Source: Arthrobacter_B citreus (lineage in GTDB: Bacteria > Actinomycetota > Actinomycetes > Actinomycetales > Micrococcaceae). Taken from it: a DNA stretch of 64,000 bases. Below the pieces are notes generated by a model. It saw nothing but the letters and a program-made list of their open reading frames with translations, was not told the DNA's origin and did not search any database. This document shows, piece by piece, positions 27,178-35,227 of the stretch (the stretch's first letter is position 1; each line of letters begins with the position of its first letter). The stretch lies in the NCBI RefSeq assembly GCF_042429235.1, contig NZ_JBHMBA010000009.1; one strand, 5' to 3'. Position numbers and translations under genes: made by a program.

Positions 27178-27242
27178 TTGGGAGTCTTTCGGAAGGTGGG
27201 AGTGACGTTCTCGACAATCGTAGGACTGCCGGTCCACCATCC

Positions 27243-27267
27243 GGACATTCTGTCCACTATGTGGACA
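27243..27267. promoter_or_regulatory. Palindromic operator upstream of the MFS gene
   Basis: TGTCCAC and GTGGACA form a perfect inverted repeat around TAT at 27251-27267. A further GGACA half site lies at 27243-27247, so three half sites are spaced within 25 nt. The position upstream of the MFS gene suggests a repressor or activator site. No regulator is encoded next to it. Confidence 0.55.
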
Positions 27268-27286
27268 GATATCGTTTTGAGCGCAT

Positions 27287-27346
27287 AAAAAAATCCCGCC
27301 TCCGGACGGAACCACCAGGGAATCGGCGGTTCCGCCCGGAGGCGGG
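27287..27346 (-). terminator. Rho-independent terminator of lpdA
   Basis: CCCGCCTCCGG at 27295-27305 and CCGGAGGCGGG at 27336-27346 form an 11-bp stem. On the minus strand it is followed by a run of seven T (the A run at 27287-27293), a classic intrinsic terminator. Confidence 0.9.
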
Positions 27347-27361
27347 CGGACAGGAAAAGCC

Positions 27362-28765
27362 CTACATGTGCACGTGCAACCGGCGCGCTGCCTCGGAAAT
27401 GGAACCGGTCAGCGACGGGTACACGGTGAACGTGTTCGCCAGGTCGTCGACATGCAGCTTCTGCGTCACGGCGATGGCAATCGGGAAGATCAGCTCGGAG
27501 GCGCGCGGACCCACCACCACGCCGCCGATCACAGTGCCGGAGCCCTTGCGCGAAATGATCTTCACGAAGCCCTCCTTGACCTCCATCATTTTGGCGCGTG
27601 CGTTAGTGTGCAGCGACAGCTTGATAACGTCGCCCTGGTACCGGCCATCAGCGATTTCCTGCTCGGACACGCCCACGGATGCAATTTCGGGCGAGGTGAA
27701 GATGTTTGAGGCGACGTTCTTGAGCTTGAGCGGCTTGACGCCGTCACCCATCAGGTGTGCGATAGCGATGCGGCCCTGCATGGCCGCCACCGATGCCAGG
27801 TTGAACACTCCGGTGCAGTCCCCCGCGGCGTAGACATTGGAGGCGGTGGTGCGGGACACGCCGTCAACCTTGATCTGGCCGCGCTCGTCCAGTGCCACTC
27901 CGGCCTCCTCCAGCCCGATGCCGGCGGTGTTGGGAATCGCGCCCACAGCCACGAGGCAGTGGCTGCCCTCCACCACACGGCCGTCTTCGAGGGTGACCAC
28001 CACGCCGTCGCCAGTGTTCTTCACGGTTTCGGCGCGGGAGCGGTTGAGCACCGTCATGCCGCGGGCCTGGAACACGTCCTCCAGCACGACGGCGGCGTCT
28101 GCGTCTTCGCCTGGCAGCACGCGGTCGCGGCTCGAGATCAGGGTGACCTTGGTGCCCAGGCCGTTGTAGGCGGAGGCGAATTCGGCGCCGGTGACGCCGG
28201 AGCCGATCACGATCAGGTGCTCGGGAACCTCGGTCAGGTTGTAAATCTGCTTCCAGGTGAAGATGCGTTCGCCGTCGGGCATTGACGTTTCGAGTTCCCG
28301 CGGCCGGGCGCCCACCGAAATCAGCAGCGCCTCCGCCTCAACCGTTTCGGTGCCGTTCTCGGTGACAACCTCGATGGTCTTGTTATCCAGCAACCGGCCT
28401 TCGCCAATCTTGACCTTCACGCCCACCCGCTCCAGCGTGCGGCGGATGTCGTTGGACTGTTCCTTCGCCAGAGCCAGCAGGCGGTTGTTGACCATCTTCA
28501 GGTCGGCCACCGCGGGCTGTCCGTTGTCGCGGAAATCAACGCCCAGGGAAGAGGCCGAAGCGAAGCGCGTCATCACGTCCGCGGTGGCGATCAGGGTCTT
28601 GGAGGGGACGACGTCGGTCAGCACGGCTGATCCGCCCAGCCCGTCGCGCTCCACGATGGTTACATCGGCGCCGAGGGAGGCAGCCACCATCGCGGCTTCG
28701 TATCCACCGGGGCCGCCGCCGAGGATGGCAATTTTTCGGGCAGTAAAATCAAGTTGGCTCGTCAC
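27362..28765 (-). CDS. lpdA: NAD(P)H-quinone dehydrogenase, LpdA type
   Basis: A 467-residue flavoprotein of the dihydrolipoamide dehydrogenase fold. The FAD motif is ILGGGPGGYEAAMVA near residue 13, a second nucleotide motif is VIGSGVTGAEFASAY near 188, and YAAGDCTGVFNLAS lies near 311. At the place where disulfide reductases carry CxxxxC, this protein has GGSAVLTDVVPSKTL, so there is no redox-active cysteine pair. This is the hallmark of LpdA (Rv3303c-like), which reduces quinones with NAD(P)H. The GTG start lacks a ribosome site, which suggests a leaderless message. Confidence 0.92.
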   Translation of the reverse strand: MTSQLDFTARKIAILGGGPGGYEAAMVAASLGADVTIVERDGLGGSAVLTDVVPSKTLIATADVMTRFASASSLGVDFRDNGQPAVADLKMVNNRLLALAKEQSNDIRRTLERVGVKVKIGEGRLLDNKTIEVVTENGTETVEAEALLISVGARPRELETSMPDGERIFTWKQIYNLTEVPEHLIVIGSGVTGAEFASAYNGLGTKVTLISSRDRVLPGEDADAAVVLEDVFQARGMTVLNRSRAETVKNTGDGVVVTLEDGRVVEGSHCLVAVGAIPNTAGIGLEEAGVALDERGQIKVDGVSRTTASNVYAAGDCTGVFNLASVAAMQGRIAIAHLMGDGVKPLKLKNVASNIFTSPEIASVGVSEQEIADGRYQGDVIKLSLHTNARAKMMEVKEGFVKIISRKGSGTVIGGVVVGPRASELIFPIAIAVTQKLHVDDLANTFTVYPSLTGSISEAARRLHVHM

Positions 28766-28857
28766 AGTTGTCCATTCTGTCCCATCCCCGCCCGCCGCTC
28801 AAACGCCGGGACGGACCCCGGAGGTTCCGTGCTCCTGCAGAGCAGGCTAACTCGCGG

Positions 28858-28863
28858 TAGGTT
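28858..28863 (+). promoter_or_regulatory. -10 element of a leaderless promoter
   Basis: TAGGTT ends 6 nt before the GTG start of the purine nucleoside phosphorylase gene. Confidence 0.6.
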
Positions 28864-28869
28864 GGATCA

Positions 28870-29670
28870 GTGAACAACGATCCCTTTGAACTAGCCCAGC
28901 AGGCCGCCAAGTACATTGCCGAGAAAACAGGCGTGCCCAACCACGACATCGCCCTGGTCCTCGGCAGCGGCTGGGGCGAAGCCGCCGAACTGATCGGTGA
29001 GACCACCGCAACCCTGGATGCGAGCGATATTCCCGGCTTCTCCGCTCCGGCCGTTCAGGGGCACGTGGGCACCATCCGCTCCGTGCTGACGCCGTCAGGC
29101 AAGCGCGCGCTGGTCCTTGGCGCCCGCACGCACTACTACGAGGGCAAGGGCGTCCGCGCCGTCGTCCACGGAGTGCGCACCGCAGCGGCTGCCGGTGCCA
29201 AGGTGATGGTCCTGACCAATGGCTGCGGCGGCCTGAATCCGGACTGGAAGCCCGGCACGCCGGTGCTGATCAGCGACCACCTCAACCTCACGGCCACGTC
29301 CCCGCTGGAAGGGGCCACGTTTGTGGACCTGACCGACCTGTACTCCTCCCGACTGCGGGATCTGGCCCGCACCGTGGACCCCACGCTGGACGAAGGCGTG
29401 TACGCGCAGTTCACCGGCCCGCACTACGAGACGCCCGCGGAGGTCCGCTACGCCAAGACCATCGGCGCCGATCTGGTGGGCATGTCCACGGCCCTCGAGG
29501 CCATCGCCGCCCGGCACGCCGGCATGGAGGTCTTCGGCATCTCCCTGGTCACCAACCTGGCCGCGGGCATCAGCCCCGAACCGCTCAGCCATGCCGAGGT
29601 CCTGGAATCCGGTGCTGCAGCCGGACCACGGATTTCCCGCCTGCTGGCTGACATCATCGGCAAGCTGTAG
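28870..29670 (+). CDS. Purine-nucleoside phosphorylase
   Basis: A 266-residue enzyme of the trimeric PNP family that splits inosine and guanosine with phosphate into base and ribose-1-phosphate. Visible motifs are LVLGSGWGEAAELI (phosphate loop), LGARTHYYEGKG, LTNGCGGLN, GPHYETPAEVRYAKTIGADL and SLVTNLAAGIS. The next gene, a phosphosugar mutase 46 nt downstream, can use the ribose-1-phosphate product, and DeoC at 35.2 kb continues the pathway. It corresponds to mycobacterial DeoD. Confidence 0.93.
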   Translation: MNNDPFELAQQAAKYIAEKTGVPNHDIALVLGSGWGEAAELIGETTATLDASDIPGFSAPAVQGHVGTIRSVLTPSGKRALVLGARTHYYEGKGVRAVVHGVRTAAAAGAKVMVLTNGCGGLNPDWKPGTPVLISDHLNLTATSPLEGATFVDLTDLYSSRLRDLARTVDPTLDEGVYAQFTGPHYETPAEVRYAKTIGADLVGMSTALEAIAARHAGMEVFGISLVTNLAAGISPEPLSHAEVLESGAAAGPRISRLLADIIGKL

Positions 29671-29715
29671 CCGGCTGCCGTTCCGTCCTCCATCCCCGAT
29701 TCCTAGGTACACCCC

Positions 29716-31476
29716 ATGACGTTGAATCCCACCGAGCTTGACGAGCTCGTGACCGCAGCCCAGATGTGGGCCGATGAAGATCCCGACGCGGCCACCGCCG
29801 CGGAACTGCGTGCACTCCTCGCCTCCGTGACGGCTGAAGGGGCCGCCGGAGCAGCCGCAGCCGAAGAACTGGAGGACCGTTTCGCCGGCACCCTGGAGTT
29901 TGGCACCGCCGGCCTGCGGGCCGCCCTGGGCGCCGGTCCGCGCCGGATGAACCGCGTGGTGGTGCGCCGCACCGCCGCCGGCATCGCGTCCTTCCTGCAG
30001 GACACCTCCGGCGACCGGTACACCCCCAGCGCCGTGATCGGTTACGACGCGCGGCACAACTCCCATGCGTTCGCACTGGAAACCGCCGCCGTCTTCAGCG
30101 CCGCGGGCATCGAAACCTTCCTGCTTCCCTGCACGCTGCCAACGCCGGTGCTCGCCTACGCCGTCCGCGCCCTGGACACCGACGCGGGAGTGATGGTTAC
30201 CGCCAGCCACAACCCCGCGGCCGACAACGGCTACAAGGTCTACTTGGGAGGGCGCACTGTAAAGGGCCCGGGCAAGGGCGCGCAGATCGTCGCGCCGTAC
30301 GACGCCGAGATCGCCGCGCGCATCGATTACTCGACGCCGCTGAAAAGCATCGACACCGCGCCGGAGGGCTGGACCGACGTTTCGGAGTCCATCGTTGCGG
30401 ACTACATCAATGCCGTGGACCGTCTGGTGGCCCGCGACCGTTTTCCGGAGCGGGACCTGAAGATTGTCCTGACCTCCCTGCACGGAGTCGGCGGGGAAAC
30501 CATGAAGTCCGTGCTCAAGGACGCCGGCTTCCGCAAGGTCATTCCGGTGGCCGCGCAGGCGGAGCCGGACCCGGACTTCCCCACCGTCGCCTTCCCCAAC
30601 CCGGAAGAGCCCGGCGCGCTGGACCTGGCGCTGGAGACCGCCGTCGAACACGATGCCGATCTTGTCATCGCGAACGACCCGGACGCCGACCGCGTGGCCG
30701 TGGCGGCGAAGAACCCCGCCGACGGACAGTGGCGGATGCTGCGCGGAGATGAGGTCGGCGCCCTGCTGGGCGGGCACCTGACCCGCCGGATTGCCTCCGG
30801 ACACTGGAGAGTCCGGGGCGAAAAGACCCGCAGCGGCGTTGTCTTCGCCAACTCGATCGTGTCTTCACGGCTGCTTGCCCGCATCGCTGAAACTGCCGGG
30901 TTCGCCCATGTGGAGACCCTCACCGGCTTCAAGTGGATCTCCCGCGTGCCGCACCTGACGTACGGATATGAAGAAGCGCTGGGTTACTGCGTGGCGCCGG
31001 GCATGGTCCGCGACAAGGACGGGATTTCAGCCGGCCTGCTCGTCGCCGAGATGGCTGCGGCCCTGAAGGCCGCCGGCCGCACCCTCTTTGATGAACTGGA
31101 TGATCTTGCGGTGCAGCACGGCCTGCACCTGACCGATCAGCTCTCCGTCCGGGTCTCGGACCTGGGGCTGCTGGGCTCCATGATGGCGCAGCTGCGCGTG
31201 GAGCCGCCGGTGTCCTTCGCCGGATCTCCGGTGGAGAAGGCCGTGGACCTGTCCCAGGGCAGCGCCGAGCTGCCGCCCACCGACGGCCTGTTGTACCTGA
31301 CCCGGGACAACACCCGCGTGATCATCCGACCATCCGGCACCGAGCCCAAGCTCAAGTGCTACCTCGAAGTGATTGTTCCGGTCGAGTCGGCGGCGGACCT
31401 TCCCGCCGCCCGCGCCGCCGGGCGCGCACAGCTCGACGCAGTGCTCGCCGATGTGAACGCGGCCCTGGGGCTGTAG
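29716..31476 (+). CDS. Phospho-sugar mutase (phosphopentomutase/phosphomannomutase type)
   Basis: A 586-residue alpha-D-phosphohexomutase. The catalytic serine lies in VTASHNPAADNGYKVYLG, the Mg-binding loop is ANDPDADRVAVAAK, substrate specificity residues lie in GYEEALGYCV, and the phosphate-binding loop is IIRPSGTEPKLK near residue 535. Its position after PNP argues for use of ribose-1-phosphate as well as hexose phosphates. The ATG has no ribosome site and follows TAGGTA by 6 nt, so a leaderless internal promoter is possible. It converges with the GGDEF-EAL gene with only three bases between the stop codons. Confidence 0.92.
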   Translation: MTLNPTELDELVTAAQMWADEDPDAATAAELRALLASVTAEGAAGAAAAEELEDRFAGTLEFGTAGLRAALGAGPRRMNRVVVRRTAAGIASFLQDTSGDRYTPSAVIGYDARHNSHAFALETAAVFSAAGIETFLLPCTLPTPVLAYAVRALDTDAGVMVTASHNPAADNGYKVYLGGRTVKGPGKGAQIVAPYDAEIAARIDYSTPLKSIDTAPEGWTDVSESIVADYINAVDRLVARDRFPERDLKIVLTSLHGVGGETMKSVLKDAGFRKVIPVAAQAEPDPDFPTVAFPNPEEPGALDLALETAVEHDADLVIANDPDADRVAVAAKNPADGQWRMLRGDEVGALLGGHLTRRIASGHWRVRGEKTRSGVVFANSIVSSRLLARIAETAGFAHVETLTGFKWISRVPHLTYGYEEALGYCVAPGMVRDKDGISAGLLVAEMAAALKAAGRTLFDELDDLAVQHGLHLTDQLSVRVSDLGLLGSMMAQLRVEPPVSFAGSPVEKAVDLSQGSAELPPTDGLLYLTRDNTRVIIRPSGTEPKLKCYLEVIVPVESAADLPAARAAGRAQLDAVLADVNAALGL

Positions 31477-31479
31477 GAA

Positions 31480-33060
31480 TTATCCGGGAAGGCTGATGCC
31501 GGCCTGCGGGAGGGTCGTTCCCTCCCGCAGGAGGATGCTCACCTGTTCCGGAGGCAGTGGGCGGCTGAAATAGTAGCCCTGGCCGCTGCAGCAGCCCATT
31601 TTTTTCAGCTGCTCGGCCTGCGCGGCGGTTTCGATGCCTTCAAAGACAGCTTCCATGCCGGCGGACCGGATCAGGTTGTGGACGGCATCCACGAACCGCA
31701 GCTGGCCGTCGTCGTCGTTGATGTCCGCTATCAGCAACCGGTCCACCTTGACTGTGTCCACCGGCAGCCTGCGGAGGTAGCTGATGGAGGAATATCCGGT
31801 GCCGAAGTCATCGATTTCGAGTCCGACCCCCAGCGCGTGGAGGGACTTCAGCGAATAGGTCTCGACCTCGCCCCCGGTAATGAACGCACTCTCGGTGATC
31901 TCCAGGATCAGGGCCGACGCCGGAACACCCGTCTCGCGCAGCGCCCGGCGCACGTAATCCACCAGATCCATGCTCTGCAGTTCGGAGGCCGCCAGGTTTA
32001 CCCGCATCTGGAAGCCCCGGTGGACATGCAGCTTGTCCCGCCAGCTGGCCAGCTGTTCCAGGGCGGCCCGCAGCACCCAGCGGCCAATGCCGACAATGAG
32101 TCCGGTTTCCTCGGCGAGGGGAATGAAGGAGTCGGGCATGATCAGCCCGCGGACCGGATGTTTCCACCGGACCAGGGCCTCGACGCCCTGCACGACGCCT
32201 GTGTCCAGTTCCACGACCGGCTGGTACGCAAGCTCCAGCTCACTGCGCTCGACGGCGTGGCGCAGTTCCCCGGCCATTTCCCGGCGCAGCTGGCGGCTGT
32301 ACAGCATGACGGGTTCGAAGAACTTGATCCGCTGCTGCGCGTCGTCCTTCGCCGCATACATGGCGGTGTCGGCCCGCAGCAGGATGTCGCTGCCGTCCTC
32401 CGCCGGGGCGGCCTGATGGATGCCGATGCTCGCGCGCGGCCAAACGTCCAGATCGTCAAGCTTGATCCGGCGCTTTAGCGCCTCCATGATTCTGACGGCC
32501 GTGGTCCGGGACTGCTGCGCGGTCGACACCGGCAGCAGCACCGCGAATTCGTCCCCGCCCAAACGCGCGACATCGGCGTCGGGTCCCGCCGCCGACACGA
32601 GCCGAACAGCGATTTCCATCAGGACCAGGTCTCCGGCGTGGTGGCCAAAGCTGTCGTTGATGTCCTTGAACCCGTCCAGGTCGATCATCAGCACCGCCGG
32701 ACCAGGTGCCCCGTCCTTCCGGGCCTTTACGGCCGCGTCGAGCGCCTGCCGGAGGGAGGACCGGTTGCCGACGCCCGTCAGGGGGTCGGTCATGGCCATG
32801 TGCTGCATCTGTTCGTGGGCTTCGCGCAGCTCCTGGGTGCGGGTTTCCACCCGGTCCTCGAAATCGGCGTAGACCTCGCTGAGTTCCCCGGCGAGCAGGT
32901 TGATGCCGGTGATCACGGCATCCACCTGGTCCCGGGCCTTCGACGTCGGGATGTACGTGCTCAGATCTCCGGAAGCCATCCGGATAATGCCTTCGACCAC
33001 CTGGCTCAACCGGTCGTCGTCGGGCACCTGGAAGGCCGAGACGGCCGGATCAGGCAGCAT
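31480..33060 (-). CDS. GGDEF-EAL protein (cyclic-di-GMP turnover)
   Basis: A 526-residue cytoplasmic protein. Residues 15-85 form a HAMP-like helical segment without a membrane anchor. The GGDEF domain keeps LTGVGNR and RLGGDEFAVLL, so it may be an active diguanylate cyclase; the RxxD inhibitory site upstream is missing. The EAL domain keeps EALVRWKHP, ILEITESAF, EIDDFGTGYSS and FEGIETAAQAEQL, which are the residues for cyclic-di-GMP hydrolysis. It overlaps the STAS-like gene by 11 nt, so the two are coupled. Which activity dominates cannot be told from the sequence. Confidence 0.93.
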   Translation of the reverse strand: MLPDPAVSAFQVPDDDRLSQVVEGIIRMASGDLSTYIPTSKARDQVDAVITGINLLAGELSEVYADFEDRVETRTQELREAHEQMQHMAMTDPLTGVGNRSSLRQALDAAVKARKDGAPGPAVLMIDLDGFKDINDSFGHHAGDLVLMEIAVRLVSAAGPDADVARLGGDEFAVLLPVSTAQQSRTTAVRIMEALKRRIKLDDLDVWPRASIGIHQAAPAEDGSDILLRADTAMYAAKDDAQQRIKFFEPVMLYSRQLRREMAGELRHAVERSELELAYQPVVELDTGVVQGVEALVRWKHPVRGLIMPDSFIPLAEETGLIVGIGRWVLRAALEQLASWRDKLHVHRGFQMRVNLAASELQSMDLVDYVRRALRETGVPASALILEITESAFITGGEVETYSLKSLHALGVGLEIDDFGTGYSSISYLRRLPVDTVKVDRLLIADINDDDGQLRFVDAVHNLIRSAGMEAVFEGIETAAQAEQLKKMGCCSGQGYYFSRPLPPEQVSILLREGTTLPQAGISLPG

Positions 33061-33559
33061 TCCGCTTGCGCTTCAACCACGCCAGGGCTTCGGACTCCGT
33101 GGAAAAGTAACGGGTGGGGCAGGGCTGGATGTTTCCTCCAAGCAGGAAGTTTGCAATGACCCGGTCCACCGGCGACACCCCGAGAACGGCAACGGCTGCA
33201 AGCGAGCCGGCACGGCTGAACACTGTTCGGGCGTCCCTGGTGATGGCCTCAACTCCAGTGAGAACCAGCAGCACCGGCATCTCTCCTCGCCCGGCAAGGC
33301 GCTCCACCTCCGCAGCGGCGGCAGCTGCCATGGAACCAGTGATCACTTCCCCGGCAGGCAGCACGAGGTGGACGTGCCCCTCCGGCGCAATGCTCACCGC
33401 CGGAGAAGCAGCGGCGGCAACTTCCGGAATTTGGTCCGTCTCCAGTGTGCTAGCCAGGGCTGGCTTTGATGTGCACAGGTCCCCGATAGGATGGACCGTT
33501 GAGCGCCCGCCGGATAGAGCGTTGTTCACCTCTGGCATAGTCGATCGCTGCTGCGTCAT
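33050..33559 (-). CDS. STAS-like domain protein
   Basis: A 169-residue protein, about 45 of whose N-terminal residues look disordered. The C-terminal 110 residues resemble a STAS/SpoIIAA-like fold (HLVLPAGEVITG, then PVLLVLTGVEAITRDAR, ending FSTESEALAWLKRKR). Such proteins often act as regulatory partners. The stop overlaps the GGDEF-EAL start, which points to a functional link with cyclic-di-GMP signalling. The ATG at 33559 follows GGGGGGAAGC. Confidence 0.72.
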   Translation of the reverse strand: MTQQRSTMPEVNNALSGGRSTVHPIGDLCTSKPALASTLETDQIPEVAAAASPAVSIAPEGHVHLVLPAGEVITGSMAAAAAAEVERLAGRGEMPVLLVLTGVEAITRDARTVFSRAGSLAAVAVLGVSPVDRVIANFLLGGNIQPCPTRYFSTESEALAWLKRKRNAA

Positions 33560-33706
33560 GCTTCCCCCCAGAACAGACAATTTGTTTGCTGCCTGCACTA
33601 TTGTCGTCGCTGTCTTCATGAACCCCACCGACGCACCATACAGGCAATGAAGCGGTCTTAGGTTTTTCCGGATTCGTCTCTAATAACTTGGACGTTGAAC
33701 AACGAA

Positions 33707-34738
33707 TTATCCGTTCAGCGCTTCGATGCTGTCAATCAATAAGCGAGCTTTTTGCGCTCTCCTGCCAGCGCCTAAGATTATGAAGGTTTTTTCGCTGTGT
33801 TGGACCGCTCCCAATGCATCTTCATGCCTTCCAAGTTCGAAGAGCGCTAGCGCCAGGAGGTACTCGGTCTCCGCGTGCGTGTGGGTTGGCAGGAGATCAC
33901 GCTGCTCAAGAATCTCAGTCAGGCGATCCACCGATTCCTGCGGTTCACCCGTCAAGAGCAACCAGTGGGCCCGGGCCAGCGCAATTTCCAGTTGATCGAT
34001 TGGACTTCCACCCGTCACTGAAATCGCCAGCTCAGCTCTTTCAATGCACACCAATGTTGAAGGTTCCAGCAGGCCGGCGTCCAAGCGGACATGCGCCGAT
34101 CCCTTATTGAACAGAGCCCAAAGATTCACGTCATTACTCGGCGAGAGCATCTCACTCGCGAGATCATGATGCTTGACGCCTAAGTCCCTCTCTTCCATTA
34201 GGAACGCAACATTGCCTATCGCCCAGTGGGCTAGGCCTGCTGTCCGTGCGGGAGTATGGGGCGTAATGAGCCTCTCCATAGCTTGGGCCGCCACCCAAGC
34301 TCCGGAAAGATCACCGCATTCAGCCAAAGAAGCGACCAGTGCGTGATGGGTATCAAAATTGCCTTGCTCAGGGCTCCCATCCTGAACATCAATCGCGGCA
34401 GCTTCCTGCGCCACGCTCAACGCTTCGCCCACCAGGCCAAGAGCATGTAAAGCCCTTGCATAGAGAGCTTTAGCCCTTGCTTCCATGGCTGGATCAGAAC
34501 GAATCGATCGATCTTCGGCAAGTTGCTTAGCACTGATCGCGAACTCTTGGATAAGCCCCATCTCCAGCTGGCATTCGGCCATTAGGAGCGAAGTACGCAA
34601 ATATGCGAGCTTATCACCAGTTCCCAGAGCTTTTTCTGCTGCAACTGCAGCTTGCTCCATGGCCTCTTTGTATTCCCGGCGCTCCCAAAATTGCCGAGCA
34701 CTGTACTCGTTGATCATGTAATCTAGGGAGTTTTCCAA
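33707..34738 (-). CDS. Tetratricopeptide-repeat protein (possible peptide receptor)
   Basis: A 343-residue, almost wholly alpha-helical protein made of about six to seven TPR-like repeats. Examples are ALYARALHALGLVGEALSVA, ALVASLAECGDLSGAWVAAQ, ARAHWLLLTGEPQESVDRLT and LALALFELGRHEDALGA. There is no helix-turn-helix at the N-terminus and no transmembrane helix. Sampled lines are near 50% GC, far below the window, which suggests lateral acquisition. The TTG at 34738 is preferred because AAGGGG lies 8 nt upstream; a TTG at 34762 and an ATG at 34717 lack such a site, and a stop at 34795 blocks further extension. A secreted-peptide gene lies divergent to it, so a Rap-like receptor role is possible, but this is inference from layout. 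Confidence 0.82.
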   Translation of the reverse strand: MENSLDYMINEYSARQFWERREYKEAMEQAAVAAEKALGTGDKLAYLRTSLLMAECQLEMGLIQEFAISAKQLAEDRSIRSDPAMEARAKALYARALHALGLVGEALSVAQEAAAIDVQDGSPEQGNFDTHHALVASLAECGDLSGAWVAAQAMERLITPHTPARTAGLAHWAIGNVAFLMEERDLGVKHHDLASEMLSPSNDVNLWALFNKGSAHVRLDAGLLEPSTLVCIERAELAISVTGGSPIDQLEIALARAHWLLLTGEPQESVDRLTEILEQRDLLPTHTHAETEYLLALALFELGRHEDALGAVQHSEKTFIILGAGRRAQKARLLIDSIEALNG

Positions 34739-34903
34739 ACCTAAGGCCCCTTCTTTACGCAAGTTATGCGTGTGTCCAAGATCAGAATACCCTCACCCAA
34801 GGGTCCCGCCCGGACATGAGATCAAACATGTCGTCGAGCCTTTCTGGATTCCAGGGAACGCCGACGGAACGGAGAATCGGAGTCCGAGGTTGCGTAGACA
34901 CAC

Positions 34904-34909
34904 TATGCT
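34904..34909 (+). promoter_or_regulatory. Candidate -10 element for the secreted-peptide gene
   Basis: TATGCT is the best -10 match in the 216-nt gap between the TPR start and the peptide gene. It would give a leader of about 40 nt. No convincing -35 is visible. Confidence 0.35.
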
Positions 34910-34954
34910 TCAGATTGTTCGATTAAACACCTATTCCACCCCCAGGAGAACATA

Positions 34955-35092
34955 ATGAAAAAAGCAGGCATTACAGTATTGCTCGCCGCGTCCATGGCCA
35001 TCTTCGGTCTAGCTGCTCCTGCTTCCGCAGCTGCTGTGGATTCAAATGAAATCGCTAAGCCTTTGGTCGGTATTTGGCCGAACCCTCGCTGA
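34955..35092 (+). CDS. Short secreted peptide, possible signalling peptide
   Basis: A 45-codon gene. AGGAGA lies 5 nt upstream of the ATG. The translation has MKK, a hydrophobic core (ITVLLAASMAIFGLAAP) and an ASAAA cleavage region. A short hydrophilic tail follows, starting VDSNEIAK and ending PLVGIWPNPR, so the exported product would be about 18-20 residues. A perfect hairpin terminator begins 6 nt after the stop, which makes a compact monocistronic gene. It is divergent to the TPR gene, as are some peptide-receptor pairs of the RRNPP class. Similarity to any known pheromone could not be judged. It could also be an unrelated secreted microprotein. Confidence 0.75.
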   Translation: MKKAGITVLLAASMAIFGLAAPASAAAVDSNEIAKPLVGIWPNPR

Positions 35093-35097
35093 CAGCT

Positions 35098-35133
35098 GTG
35101 GCCGGGAGGAAACTGCTGCTCCCTCCCGGCCAC
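35098..35133 (+). terminator. Terminator of the secreted-peptide gene
   Basis: GTGGCCGGGAGG at 35098-35109 pairs perfectly with CCTCCCGGCCAC at 35122-35133, with a 12-nt loop. Confidence 0.8.
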
Positions 35134-35214
35134 CGGTTCTCGCAGCCGGCACTAATCCGGCAACTGGCCTTTCCGATGGTCTTTCCGGCGCTCAGGGACA
35201 ATCCTCCCCTGTGG

Positions 35215-35220
35215 CAAGAT
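35215..35220 (+). promoter_or_regulatory. -10 element of a leaderless promoter
   Basis: CAAGAT ends 7 nt before the ATG of deoC at 35228; there is no ribosome site. Confidence 0.5.
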
Positions 35221-35227
35221 AGTGGGC

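Noticed and set aside
25783..27288. 501-codon plus-strand frame over the MFS transporter
   Set aside because: Antisense shadow rich in Gln, His and Gly; the minus-strand transporter is certain.
29095..30804. 569-codon minus-strand frame over PNP and the mutase
   Set aside because: Entirely antisense to two recognisable enzymes, with a low-complexity composition rich in Gly, His and Val.
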